Under the pieces are notes generated by a model that was not told the DNA's origin, did not search any database, and worked only from the letters and a program-made list of their open reading frames with translations. Below, piece after piece: positions 9,701 to 17,072 of a stretch of 34,115 nt of DNA; position 1 is the stretch's first letter, and every line of letters begins with the position of its first letter. Source of the DNA: Chloroflexota bacterium (GTDB lineage: Bacteria; Chloroflexota; Anaerolineae; Caldilineales; Caldilineaceae). Location: the NCBI GenBank assembly GCA_003577005.1, contig QEUW01000042.1, positions 1-34,115 on the forward strand, in the 5' to 3' direction. Both the position numbers and the translations under genes were made by a program.

Positions 9701-12700
9701 ACTGGAATGTTGGTAAGGTTGAACAGCACCTGCACCAGCGGAGAGTAACTCGGATCTCGTTCCGGGCGTAACTCGGCTACCAGCTTCTCAAAGGGCATAT
9801 CTTGATGGGCATAGGCTTGTAGAGCGACTTCACGCACCCGGCCCAGCAATTCACGAAAGGTTAGCTGGCCGGTTAGATCGGTGCGCATGGCCAGCGTGTT
9901 GACAAACGTACCGATCAGCCCTTCGGTTTCCTTCCAGCGCCGATTGGCAATGGGTGTGCCAACCACAATATCTTCCTGGCCTGTATAGCGATAGAGCAGG
10001 GTCTTGAATGCGGCAAGGAGCGTCATAAAGAGAGTCACACCCTCTTGGCGGCTTATCTCGCGCAATGCCTGGAACAGAGCGGGCGAAAGATCGAGCGAGA
10101 GGTAAGAACCGTTATGAGTTTGTACCGCTGGTCGAGGATGATCCGTCGGGAGTTCGAGGATGGGCGCATCTGCTAATTGCTGTCGCCAGTAGGAAAGTTG
10201 GTCTTGTAAGTGTTTGCCTTGCAGCCACTTGCGTTGCCAATAGGCAAAGTCGGTGTATTGGATGCACGGATCAGGTAAGTAAGCCGGAGCGCCATTTGAA
10301 AAGGCTTCGTATAGTTGAATCAGTTCGCGCGCCATTACACTGAAAGACCATGCATCAGCGATAGTGTGCTGCATGTTAATAACCAGAATGTGCTCTTCAT
10401 CCGCCAATTGGATCAGCAAGAGCCGCAGCAGTTGCTCCCGACTGATATCGAACGGCCGGCGACCTTCTGCCTGGGCCAGGCGGTGGGCTTCTTGTTTGCG
10501 CTCGCCCGGCGGTAAATGGCGCAAGTCGACTCGCGGCAGACTTAGGCGGGCAAGGGGAGCGACTAGTTGGCGTGGCTGTCCATCGATTTGGACAAAGGTC
10601 GTGCGGAGGCTGGCTTGGCGTCGCACGAGTTCCTGAAAGCTTTGCTCCAAAGCTGAAACATCCAGCGGGCCGGTAAGACGCACCCCGAGCGGCAGGTTAT
10701 AGGCTGTGCTATCGGGCTGGATCTGGTGAACAAACCACATGCGCTCCTGCGCATACGAGAGAGGCGGCGGGCCGTTCTGAGGCTGGGGGCGTAAGGGTGG
10801 TATGGCGCCCCTCTGGGGTACGGGTGGGGCAGCATCGATCTGCTGCGCCAGCCCGGCGAGGGTGGGCGTTTCAAAAACCGTATAGAGTGGCAACTCGACC
10901 TCTAAGTACTCACGCACGCGGGCAATGGCCTGCATTGCCAGCAGAGAGTGGCCACCCAATGCAAAGAAGTTGTCGTGACTGCGGACCGCTTCTACACCGA
11001 GGATTTCGCTCCAGATTGCAGCCAGCGTCTGCTCGGTCGGCGTGCGGGGCTTGTCCATGGCCGGCAACTCAGCGGGTGCGATCGCCTGGGTGTTATCCAG
11101 ATAGCTGATGCCAATTTGCTCCAAGCGGCCAGCCAAAAACGCAGCCCGACAGAGCCCGCGTTGTGTTTTGCCGCTGGTTGTACGAGGAATAGCGCCTAGT
11201 CTGACCAAGACTACGGCGTAGACTGCGATTTCCTGTTCAGCAGCCACGGCCAGGCGAATCGCTCTTGCAACTTCATTTACATTCGCATTGCGGTGGTTGC
11301 GCTTCACTTCGTGGACCAGTACGAGTTGCTCTTCTCCATCGGCAACAACTGAGAAGGCTGCCCCACCATCTGGCTGTAAGGCCGTATGGCTGCGCACAGC
11401 GGTTTCTTCAATATCCTGGGGATAGTAATTGAGACCTCGTAGGATGATTAGCTCTTTGAGCCTCCCCGTGATAAAGAGCTCGCCATCTTTGAGAAAGCCG
11501 AGATCGCCAGTGCGCAGAAAGGGACCTTCGCCCGTGTCGGCAAGATGCGCCTGAAAAACCTCTTGCGTCGTTTCGGGTTGCTGCCAATAACCCTGAGCGA
11601 CGCTGGGGCCGGCGACCCAAATCTCCCCAACCTGACCTGGAGGGCAGCGAGTAAGCGATTTCGGATCGACAATGGCGAGTTGTTGACCAGGCAAGGAAGA
11701 GCCACACCCGACAAAGGTCTGTCCTGGTTCAGCAGAGGCGCTGACCTCAACTACATTGTGATGCTCGATCTCATGCCGGTTGACCGTACACACCCGGGGG
11801 GTAGCCACGCCTTCACCAACTGTTACCACGAGCGTGGCTTCAGCCAAACCGTAAGCAGGATAAAAAGCGGTGCGCCGAAAACCGGCCGGTGCAAAAGCGG
11901 TAGCAAACTGTTCGAGCGTGCTCGCGCGGACGGGCTCGGCGCCACAAAAAGCGATCCGCCATCTGCTCAGATCGAGATTGGCTCGCTCTTCCGCTGTGGT
12001 CCTGTCCAGACAGAACTGATAGGCAAAAGTGGGGCCACCACTCATCGTCGCCCTGTAATGCGAGATCGCTTGTAGCCAGCGCATGGGGCGCTCTGCAACC
12101 GCGGTGGGCGAAAGCAAGATGAGCGGAGTCCCACTGAAAAGCGGCTGCAGGATGCCGCAGATCAACCCCATATCGTGGTGAAGCGGCGTCCACGAGACAC
12201 CAATATCCTCGGTGCTGATTTGCAACCGGTGTTGTACTTGGGCTAGATTGTACAGGAGCCGGTCATGGCTGATCATCACCCCTCTTGGGGTGCTGGTTGA
12301 GCCGGAGGTGTATTGCAAGAAGGCCAGCGAATCCGCCTGCAAGACAGGCTCACGCCAGGCTTCGGCCTCAGCCATTTCGCTCTGGTCAGTAGACAGCCAT
12401 TGGAGTGTCTGAAATCCACTTTCTTGTTGCAGCCGGTGTCCGATAGTGGTCAGAATCTGCGTAGTGGTGAGTGAAAGCGTTGCTTGAGCGTCGGCCATCA
12501 TCGCCCGGAGCCGCGGCTCCGGGCGATTGGCGCGCGGTGGGTAGGCTGGAACAGCAACGACGCCGGCATATAAACAACCAAAAAAAGCTGTAATAAAGTC
12601 CAAACCGGGCGGGTAGAGCAGCAGCGCCCGCTCGCCGGGTTGGGCCAGGGTCTGTAGTTGCGCGGCAATAGCTCGCGCCTGTTGATCGAGCGACTTGTAA

Positions 12701-12819
12701 GTAAGCGTCTTTGTCCGTGTCTCGCCGTCAACCAAATACGTGTAGGCCGCCAAACAGGGCTCTGTTTGCGCGCGCCAACGTAGCAATTCCACGATCGTGG
12801 AACACGCACCCGGTGACAT
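6709..12819 (-). CDS. Hybrid acyl-lipopeptide synthetase: FAAL-ACP-C-A-PCP-TE
   Basis: This 2036-residue megasynthetase has six domains. (1) Fatty acyl-AMP ligase, about 8-575 (YTSGSTSTPRG, HHDMGL, YPAYGLAEATL). (2) Carrier, about 594-662, with phosphopantetheine Ser625 in LGGHSL. (3) Condensation, about 685-1130, with QHTIADAWS (catalytic His818). (4) Adenylation, about 1155-1640 (YTSGSTGKPKG, NMYGPTETT, YKTGDRARYLPDG, NNKIDRR). (5) Carrier, about 1655-1728, Ser1688. (6) Thioesterase, about 1745-2015 (GASFGG Ser1818, Asp1845, His1993). Pocket residues read D-I-L-Q-L-G-M-V-W-K, close to the known glycine code. The scheme predicted is: activate a fatty acid, load it, couple one amino acid, release by TE. 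I chose ATG 12819 because GGAGAG lies just upstream and the FAAL begins soon after; a frame-extending ATG exists at 12921. No phosphopantetheinyl transferase is in the window. Confidence 0.95.
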   Translation of the reverse strand: MSPGACSTIVELLRWRAQTEPCLAAYTYLVDGETRTKTLTYKSLDQQARAIAAQLQTLAQPGERALLLYPPGLDFITAFFGCLYAGVVAVPAYPPRANRPEPRLRAMMADAQATLSLTTTQILTTIGHRLQQESGFQTLQWLSTDQSEMAEAEAWREPVLQADSLAFLQYTSGSTSTPRGVMISHDRLLYNLAQVQHRLQISTEDIGVSWTPLHHDMGLICGILQPLFSGTPLILLSPTAVAERPMRWLQAISHYRATMSGGPTFAYQFCLDRTTAEERANLDLSRWRIAFCGAEPVRASTLEQFATAFAPAGFRRTAFYPAYGLAEATLVVTVGEGVATPRVCTVNRHEIEHHNVVEVSASAEPGQTFVGCGSSLPGQQLAIVDPKSLTRCPPGQVGEIWVAGPSVAQGYWQQPETTQEVFQAHLADTGEGPFLRTGDLGFLKDGELFITGRLKELIILRGLNYYPQDIEETAVRSHTALQPDGGAAFSVVADGEEQLVLVHEVKRNHRNANVNEVARAIRLAVAAEQEIAVYAVVLVRLGAIPRTTSGKTQRGLCRAAFLAGRLEQIGISYLDNTQAIAPAELPAMDKPRTPTEQTLAAIWSEILGVEAVRSHDNFFALGGHSLLAMQAIARVREYLEVELPLYTVFETPTLAGLAQQIDAAPPVPQRGAIPPLRPQPQNGPPPLSYAQERMWFVHQIQPDSTAYNLPLGVRLTGPLDVSALEQSFQELVRRQASLRTTFVQIDGQPRQLVAPLARLSLPRVDLRHLPPGERKQEAHRLAQAEGRRPFDISREQLLRLLLIQLADEEHILVINMQHTIADAWSFSVMARELIQLYEAFSNGAPAYLPDPCIQYTDFAYWQRKWLQGKHLQDQLSYWRQQLADAPILELPTDHPRPAVQTHNGSYLSLDLSPALFQALREISRQEGVTLFMTLLAAFKTLLYRYTGQEDIVVGTPIANRRWKETEGLIGTFVNTLAMRTDLTGQLTFRELLGRVREVALQAYAHQDMPFEKLVAELRPERDPSYSPLVQVLFNLTNIPVPTLKFGEVKGTILEIDRGAAQFDLSLTVTDLQFYQRISLEYNTDLYESQTITRMLRHYQTLLEQIVADGLDQPIAKLQLLTADEWQQIVVDWNHTQRDYPAAQGVHQLFEQEAERNLNRVAVRAPALAGTHEEQLTYGELNRRANQLAHYLQKLGVGPDVPVGISLDRSPELVIGLLGVLKAGGAYLPLDPTFPKERLAFMLADAQASLLITQQRLVADSAEQSIRVVCLDSDWEQIAAEPTANPPSRTAPDSLAYVIYTSGSTGKPKGVAVSHHALTNFLHAMRQEPGLSQEDILLAVTTVSFDIAALELYLPLLCGAQVVLASREVAADGQRLAQKLVDSKATVMQATPATWRLLVEAGWAGDANLKILCGGEHLTRDLADALLTRCAELWNMYGPTETTVWSTVQRVRKNEPITIGRPIANTQLYILDTQLQPVPIGVAGELYIGGEGLAHGYLYRPELTREKFLPHPFQPGSSARVYKTGDRARYLPDGSVQFLGRLDHQVKIRGFRIEPGEIETVLAQHPAVEQAVVTVRTDQPGDPRLVAYVVPQPGHTPGERTLNNFLKGKLPAYMIPSFFVIMESLPLTPNNKIDRRSLPAPERVVGDSATLAPRTWLEVELVRIWERILGLGIGDVGIRDNFFDLGGHSLLAVRLLVEIERTFHINLPLSTLFEVATIEQLARLIEQQGRVRGWPSLVPLQAHGHKPPFFCIHGITGDILWFRELALQLAPDQPFYGIQARGLEGLEPPLDRIEAMASRYIAEIRSFQPTGPYFLGGASFGGAIALEMSRQLLAQGQEIALLAMFDHAPPNVTYGLQGTPIRQISWLLRFLRNLPFWLGTLLQSDPALLMRRLRRKLNAVWKSSGRPFRQYGYDPGQLDAADIVDYGAELPEYRQRLIEAHFRALRAYQPQIYPGKVILFQARTQSLLPGADPVAGWRRLAAGGVERHIIPGSHEGMFKSPHVEVLAAKLRECLAASSSQTSIPGQVRETRSLWATL

Positions 12820-13022
12820 ATTCGCTCTCCAGGACTTACTTGTTTCTAGGTCTGTACTTGACGAGAATGACGGGGGCGGCAGAGTGGCGTACATGACGAG
12901 GATGTACGTACAGGCTGTCATTTATGACGCGGTGGCAACCTGTATGAAGCTTTCCAACATCCAGGCTCATGCTTTAAATGTCGCGTGCCGGTTGAACAAT
13001 GGTGATACCCAAGAAAAATGAC

Positions 13023-13039
13023 GCATGAATGGCTCATGC
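13023..13039. repeat. Small palindrome in the synthetase leader
   Basis: GCATGA (13023-13028) and TCATGC (13034-13039) are perfect inverted arms around a 5-base centre. They lie about 200 bases upstream of the synthetase start and close to a tandem repeat. An operator is possible, but nothing more can be said from sequence. Confidence 0.4.
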
Positions 13040-13053
13040 ATCTATCACACCTC

Positions 13054-13081
13054 ATATCACTAGGACAATATCACTAGGACA
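13054..13081. repeat. Perfect tandem 14-bp repeat upstream of the synthetase operon
   Basis: ATATCACTAGGACA occurs twice head to tail without a mismatch, at 13054-13067 and 13068-13081. It lies between a candidate -10 element (13127-13132) and the synthetase start, and could be a paired regulator site or a simple local duplication. Confidence 0.6.
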
Positions 13082-13126
13082 GTTACTAACGCAGCAGCCC
13101 AATCGACCAGGCTCTGTTCATATCTT

Positions 13127-13135
13127 AGTATAGCA
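13127..13135 (-). promoter_or_regulatory. Candidate extended -10 element for the synthetase-P450 operon
   Basis: On the minus strand the sequence reads TGTGCTATACT, an extended -10 (TGC plus TATACT). No convincing -35 is seen. It implies a leader of about 300 bases that includes the tandem repeat and palindrome. The rest of the 12820-13154 gap shows no gene that I can support. Confidence 0.35.
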
Positions 13136-13154
13136 CAAAATCTGTCTTTGAAGC

Positions 13155-14108
13155 TTACGGTTCACTGACAGTTGTTGAAATCGAAAGCGGTTTTGGTAGG
13201 GCCGCCACTTGTGGAACAACCTCTGCTATAACGTCTTGTTCTCCTGCGGGCTGATGCACATCGCGCAGCAGATGCCACTCTTCGACGTGCTCAACCGATG
13301 CGCCCGGCGCCAGCCGAACGAGCGGGCCAAAGGTTTCTACTTCCTGAAACGCAGGGTCGGAATAAAGTTCAACCATCGAGTTGCTGTCGGGGTAAACGGC
13401 TCCGGCAACCGGCGTCACTTGCTTGACAAAGAGATGGCCGCGCCGAGCGTACGCCACCCACCCATCCGGCACGTAGGCGCCGATCTTCTGTGGCCCGGGG
13501 CTGGTTGGGTCCTGGCGGAGCAAGAGATAGCGGTGTCCCCACGTCCAGCGTGGGTCACTCATATCGGTGTAAGGCCAGAGGCTGAGCGTGCTGGTGGGCA
13601 GCAGATTCTCGACCCCATGCGCACCGCGCGGCGGCAGCGGGATGACCCCCGCACCACCAGGCGCCATGACCGAGATTGCCCACGGCGCCAGCTCCACCGG
13701 CCAGACGCCCCGGTTGGTCAACCGGTGGGTGATCCGGGTATGGGCGGCGTCCGGCGCAAGCCAGATGTCCAGTTCTTTTTGGATGCCATTGTGTTTTTCG
13801 ACGGGCTGGGTTACGCGCACCCCATCATCCCGCTGCTGCCAGGTCACCGGCTCATTGTCCGGGTGATAGGTGCGTGGGGCAACCTCCGGCGCGTGCCAGA
13901 ACCGGTGCCCACCATACATGCGCCACGTGTCGTCGTAGGCGGGCATGGCGACATCTGGCAACTCGGCAAATTCGTTGTCAGCATCGACAAAGCCAAAGCG
14001 GATCACCCGCGGCCCCACTTGGGTCGTCACGACCAGATCCGCCCGTTCGTTAGCCAGACGGAGGCCATCCAGCCAATTCTGATAGCGTACTTCTTCAATG
14101 GAAACCAT
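13155..14108 (-). CDS. DUF4380-like protein, probable sugar-binding/mutarotase-fold
   Basis: This 317-residue protein has no signal peptide or membrane helix. Its pattern, with alternating beta-strands, HRFWHAPEVAPRTYHPDN, MAPGGAGVIPLPP, and the C-terminal VELYSDPAFQEVETFGPLVRLAPG followed by HVEEW, resembles DUF4380 proteins, which are related to the galactose mutarotase fold. No catalytic residue can be assigned with confidence. ATG 14108 is preceded by AAAGGAG. It begins 13 bases after the sulfatase stop, so the two genes are likely one transcript. The pairing suggests handling of a sulfated or oxidised carbohydrate, which is inference. The synthetase operon lies downstream on the same strand after a 335-base gap. 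Confidence 0.72.
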   Translation of the reverse strand: MVSIEEVRYQNWLDGLRLANERADLVVTTQVGPRVIRFGFVDADNEFAELPDVAMPAYDDTWRMYGGHRFWHAPEVAPRTYHPDNEPVTWQQRDDGVRVTQPVEKHNGIQKELDIWLAPDAAHTRITHRLTNRGVWPVELAPWAISVMAPGGAGVIPLPPRGAHGVENLLPTSTLSLWPYTDMSDPRWTWGHRYLLLRQDPTSPGPQKIGAYVPDGWVAYARRGHLFVKQVTPVAGAVYPDSNSMVELYSDPAFQEVETFGPLVRLAPGASVEHVEEWHLLRDVHQPAGEQDVIAEVVPQVAALPKPLSISTTVSEP

Positions 14109-14121
14109 TTTGTCTCCTTTG

Positions 14122-15636
14122 CTAGCTCAACTCGTCCAGGTAATTCATTTCGGGCCGCAACTCCCAGCGATAGTAGTCGGGCGGCTTTGTCTGTTGCGCC
14201 CAGGCGCGCAGCACCCGATTATCGGCGCGCAGGGCGGCCATCTTGTGGGCGACTAGCTCCGGGTTCCAATCGGCAAGGATGCGTGCTGCCAGCTCATCAC
14301 GGATAGCGCGGCAGGCCGGGTCATGGGCGCGGTCGAGCTGCTCGCCGGGGTCTTCGGCCAGGTTGAAGAGTTGTGGCGCCATGCCGTGATAGTAGACCAG
14401 CTTCCACTCACCCTGGCGGATCATCCGCTGGTAGGTGCGACCGCCGTCTACACTGGCGGGCACATACTCGTCGGCACAGTACTCGGAAAAGGCCACATCT
14501 TCCCATTCTGGCGTGGCGCGCACGTCCGAGATTAGCCCGAGAAAGCTGCAGCCCGGTGAATTGGGCAGCGGCGGCGCAGCCAGGGCATCGAGAAGGGTGG
14601 CATTTACATCCAGCGCGCTGATGACCCGGTCACACCGTTGCCCCGGCGGGATCACACCAGGCCACGAGAGGATCAGCGGCACCTTGACCGACTCTTCGTA
14701 GAAGACATGTTTCCACCAGAGGCCGTGTTCACCCTGCATGTCACCGTGGTCGGATGAATAGACGATGAGGGTGTTCTCGGCCAGATCATTAGCGGCGAGC
14801 GCGTCGAGGATCTGGCCGACCAGAACATCCACACGATGGACAAGCCCCCAGTACGCAGCGCGGGCGCGCAAGATCTCCGCCTCGCTCACGCTTTCGATGC
14901 CCGTGTGTGTGCGCCAGGCGCGCAGAAAGGGGTGTTGCACCTGCTCAAAGGGGAGCGGCTTGGCCGGCAGGGTCATGTGCTCACGATAACGTTCGTAATC
15001 CTCGCGGCGGGCCACGTAGGGTGGATGGGGCAGCATAAACCCCACGCTGATACTGAACGGGTCGATCCGGCCATCGCTCCGTTTCTTCACCCCGAGCCGG
15101 TTGAGATAGTCCACCGTGGCGGCGGTGACATACTCGTCATGCACCTGGTAGGCCATCTGCCCGGGCCCCGACTTGACCAGGCTGATGCGGTCCGGCCCGG
15201 CGGTTCCATCGAGCACACCGCGGGCGACACCGCTCCCGCCGATGTGGTTTGGCGCATGATCGCCGACGAGCCGTTCGCTGTAGCCGTGCAGTTGGTCCGG
15301 CCCGACGGCGTGCATGCGGCCGATGAGTGCAGGCCAGTAGCCGGCGGCGCCCATTGCGTGCGCCAGCGTAGGGATAGCCGAATCAAGGACATGGCTGTTG
15401 GTCCACACCTCGTTTTGATGAGGATGTCGCCCGCTGAGCATAGACATGCGCGACGGCACACAGATGGGAGACGGGCAGTAGACGTTGTCGAAGACGACAC
15501 CGTTGGTCGCCAGCCGATCCAGGTTGGGCGTCTGCACCAGCGGGTCGCCATAGCAGCCGGTCACGTACGGGTTGTGCTGGTCGGTGTGGATGTAGAGCAG
15601 GTTGGGGCGTTGAGTTGTTGGCATCGGTTGCGTCAA
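14122..15636 (-). CDS. Type I sulfatase (alkaline phosphatase superfamily)
   Basis: The 504-residue enzyme should hydrolyse a sulfate ester. The formylglycine motif is CVPSRMSMLSG, with Cys59 as the residue oxidised by a formylglycine-generating enzyme; that maturase is not in this window. Other family marks are PNLLYIHTDQHNP at the N-terminus, the QTPNLDRLATNGVVF segment, and YSSDHGDMQGEHGLWWKHVFYEESVKVP, which holds metal and substrate contacts. No signal peptide is evident, so a cytoplasmic location is likely. The start is probably TTG 15636, with AAAGGA seven bases upstream; ATG 15624 is an alternative. It is followed closely by the DUF4380-like gene. The substrate is not readable; choline-sulfatase-like and sugar-sulfatase-like enzymes both share these motifs. 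Confidence 0.9.
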   Translation of the reverse strand: MTQPMPTTQRPNLLYIHTDQHNPYVTGCYGDPLVQTPNLDRLATNGVVFDNVYCPSPICVPSRMSMLSGRHPHQNEVWTNSHVLDSAIPTLAHAMGAAGYWPALIGRMHAVGPDQLHGYSERLVGDHAPNHIGGSGVARGVLDGTAGPDRISLVKSGPGQMAYQVHDEYVTAATVDYLNRLGVKKRSDGRIDPFSISVGFMLPHPPYVARREDYERYREHMTLPAKPLPFEQVQHPFLRAWRTHTGIESVSEAEILRARAAYWGLVHRVDVLVGQILDALAANDLAENTLIVYSSDHGDMQGEHGLWWKHVFYEESVKVPLILSWPGVIPPGQRCDRVISALDVNATLLDALAAPPLPNSPGCSFLGLISDVRATPEWEDVAFSEYCADEYVPASVDGGRTYQRMIRQGEWKLVYYHGMAPQLFNLAEDPGEQLDRAHDPACRAIRDELAARILADWNPELVAHKMAALRADNRVLRAWAQQTKPPDYYRWELRPEMNYLDELS

Positions 15637-15651
15637 CTCTTTTTCCTTTGT

Positions 15652-15855
15652 CTACGTTTTGAGCGGGCCAGGTGAGCCACGGCTTGACGGAGCAGTCGCA
15701 ATCAACCGTGATAAATCTCGTACCAAACTGGATAAGCCCCCTTGTGACGAGGTAAGTGTCTTGACCCGGATCGAAACGCCTTTGGCTCTGAGAATAGCTC
15801 GGACGACCTCAGCATCCGTCTTGTCTTCGACAATCAAGAAGATCGTCCCACTCAT
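15652..15855 (-). pseudogene. Truncated TOPRIM/DUF4276-like partner of the AAA ATPase
   Basis: Only 67 residues are encoded. The N-terminus (MSGTIFLIVEDKTDAEVVRAILRAKG, then SSQGGLSSLVRDLSRLIATA) resembles the start of TOPRIM-like DUF4276 proteins, where EDKTD would be the first acidic motif. Such proteins usually continue for another 100 or more residues, including further acidic motifs. Here the frame ends after SPGPLKT, 15 bases before the sulfatase start. The start overlaps the AAA gene stop by ATGA, so the pair was translationally coupled. I infer a 3' deletion; a genuine mini-protein is less likely. The family assignment rests on the N-terminus only. Confidence 0.55.
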
Positions 15856-17015
15856 TGTGCAGCTGCTCCCAAGGAGCCGGTTGACCAGACCTGACCCAAC
15901 CCGTACTCATCCAACCAAATATCACGGATATACTCGGGCACTCTTTCAACGGTGGTATAGCCCCTCTCGTCTCGTTGCACAATCCGGACTTCTTCGGGTT
16001 GAAAATGGTCAAGCAGACGTGGGTTGTGCGTTGTCAAAATGAACTGGCGCAGATACTCGCGGTCAACATAGTTGCGTAGCTGCTCAACAAAGCGGCTCAG
16101 CAACCACGGATTAAGCGCAGTGTCAGGTTCTTCTACGACAACCAATCCGGCCATTTGCGCCCGTGATTTGAAATTTAACACATGATAGGCCGTTAGAATC
16201 GCCACCAGCCGGACAGTACCGGCTGAAATCGTCGGCGCTTCCTGGTCTTGAGATGATCCTTCCCTGATAAAAAAGCGGGTCTCGCGGTCGTCGCTCTCTG
16301 TCTCCAGAGTAGCTACATGAGCAAGGAGCCATTTCAGATCTGCCTGCAATTCTGCATAAAGGCTCGGTTCTACTTTGTGCAGGAAGTCTAGCATTAACGG
16401 AACATTGTCAGCGCAACGGTCAATGACCATCAAATCGCCAGACACACCCGTGGGTAGGCTTTGTGGCGGCAAGAAATTCTCATCAAGCAATTGCCATCGC
16501 TGGGTGATGTACTGAAATGTCTGATGAAGTTGCGCGTATATTGGAGCAGGGCCGAATGAAGCGAGCATCGTTTGCTCCCACTCCGAAACCGGAAGGCGCT
16601 GCACCTGCCCAAAGTCTAGATAAATATTTCCGCCACCAGCAGAATCGGACTCCATATAGACCCGGCCCGCATCATCTTTAAGTACTTCAATGATGCGAGG
16701 CAGCATTTCGTCTTCGAATACCAGAGTAAGTGTATAACTCAACAGTGATGCGTGGACACTATTGCGGTATGTGAACTCAATTTCAATAGGGTCTTGCCGG
16801 GGCGTTCTCAACGTGTGAATTTTCTGTACACCGCCGCGCTCTTGAACAGCACGGACAACGCCATGTTCACTACACTCGCGCAAAAAGTAAAGCGCGTCCA
16901 AAATATTCGACTTACCTGCTGAGTTTGCTCCAATGAAGACGGTGAGCGGCGTCAAGTTGTCAATCTCGACATCCCGTAGGCTCCTCCAGTTTTTGAAGCG
17001 CAATCTTGTCAACAT
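15852..17015 (-). CDS. OLD/RecF-like AAA family ATPase (AAA_21 type)
   Basis: The 387-residue ABC-class ATPase opens with MLTRLRFKNWRSLRDVEI, typical of RecF/OLD-type proteins. Walker A is GANSAGKS (29-36), the signature region is ISAGTVRLVAIL, Walker B is VVVEEPDTALNP (about 293-304), and the H-loop is LTTHNPRLLDH (His330). The ATG at 17015 is chosen because GGGAGGAATTATC directly precedes it; the frame's earlier ATG (17030) contains that ribosome-binding site itself. Single-gene or two-gene OLD-like ATPases paired with TOPRIM-type nucleases are often anti-phage or mobile. The overlapping partner here is cut short, so the module is probably inactive as a pair. Confidence 0.85.
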   Translation of the reverse strand: MLTRLRFKNWRSLRDVEIDNLTPLTVFIGANSAGKSNILDALYFLRECSEHGVVRAVQERGGVQKIHTLRTPRQDPIEIEFTYRNSVHASLLSYTLTLVFEDEMLPRIIEVLKDDAGRVYMESDSAGGGNIYLDFGQVQRLPVSEWEQTMLASFGPAPIYAQLHQTFQYITQRWQLLDENFLPPQSLPTGVSGDLMVIDRCADNVPLMLDFLHKVEPSLYAELQADLKWLLAHVATLETESDDRETRFFIREGSSQDQEAPTISAGTVRLVAILTAYHVLNFKSRAQMAGLVVVEEPDTALNPWLLSRFVEQLRNYVDREYLRQFILTTHNPRLLDHFQPEEVRIVQRDERGYTTVERVPEYIRDIWLDEYGLGQVWSTGSLGAAAQ

Positions 17016-17072
17016 GATAATTCCTCCCACGAACGGGTGGAGTCTATGGCTGGTAGCCTATATAGGGCACAA

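Noticed and set aside
12820..12921. Synthetase start at the upstream ATG (12921)
   Set aside because: ATG 12819 has GGAGAG at the right distance and the FAAL domain starts directly after it; the extra 34 residues look non-conserved.
13209..14306. Long open frame (365 codons) on the plus strand
   Set aside because: Antisense to the DUF4380-like gene and the sulfatase end; Arg/Pro/His-rich with no recognisable fold.
14836..15675. Plus-strand frame of 279 codons
   Set aside because: Antisense to the sulfatase gene, whose motifs are clear; the translation is not protein-like.
17057..17066. CCTATATAGG palindrome as an operator for the AAA gene
   Set aside because: A single 10-bp AT-rich palindrome is expected by chance and has no second copy nearby.
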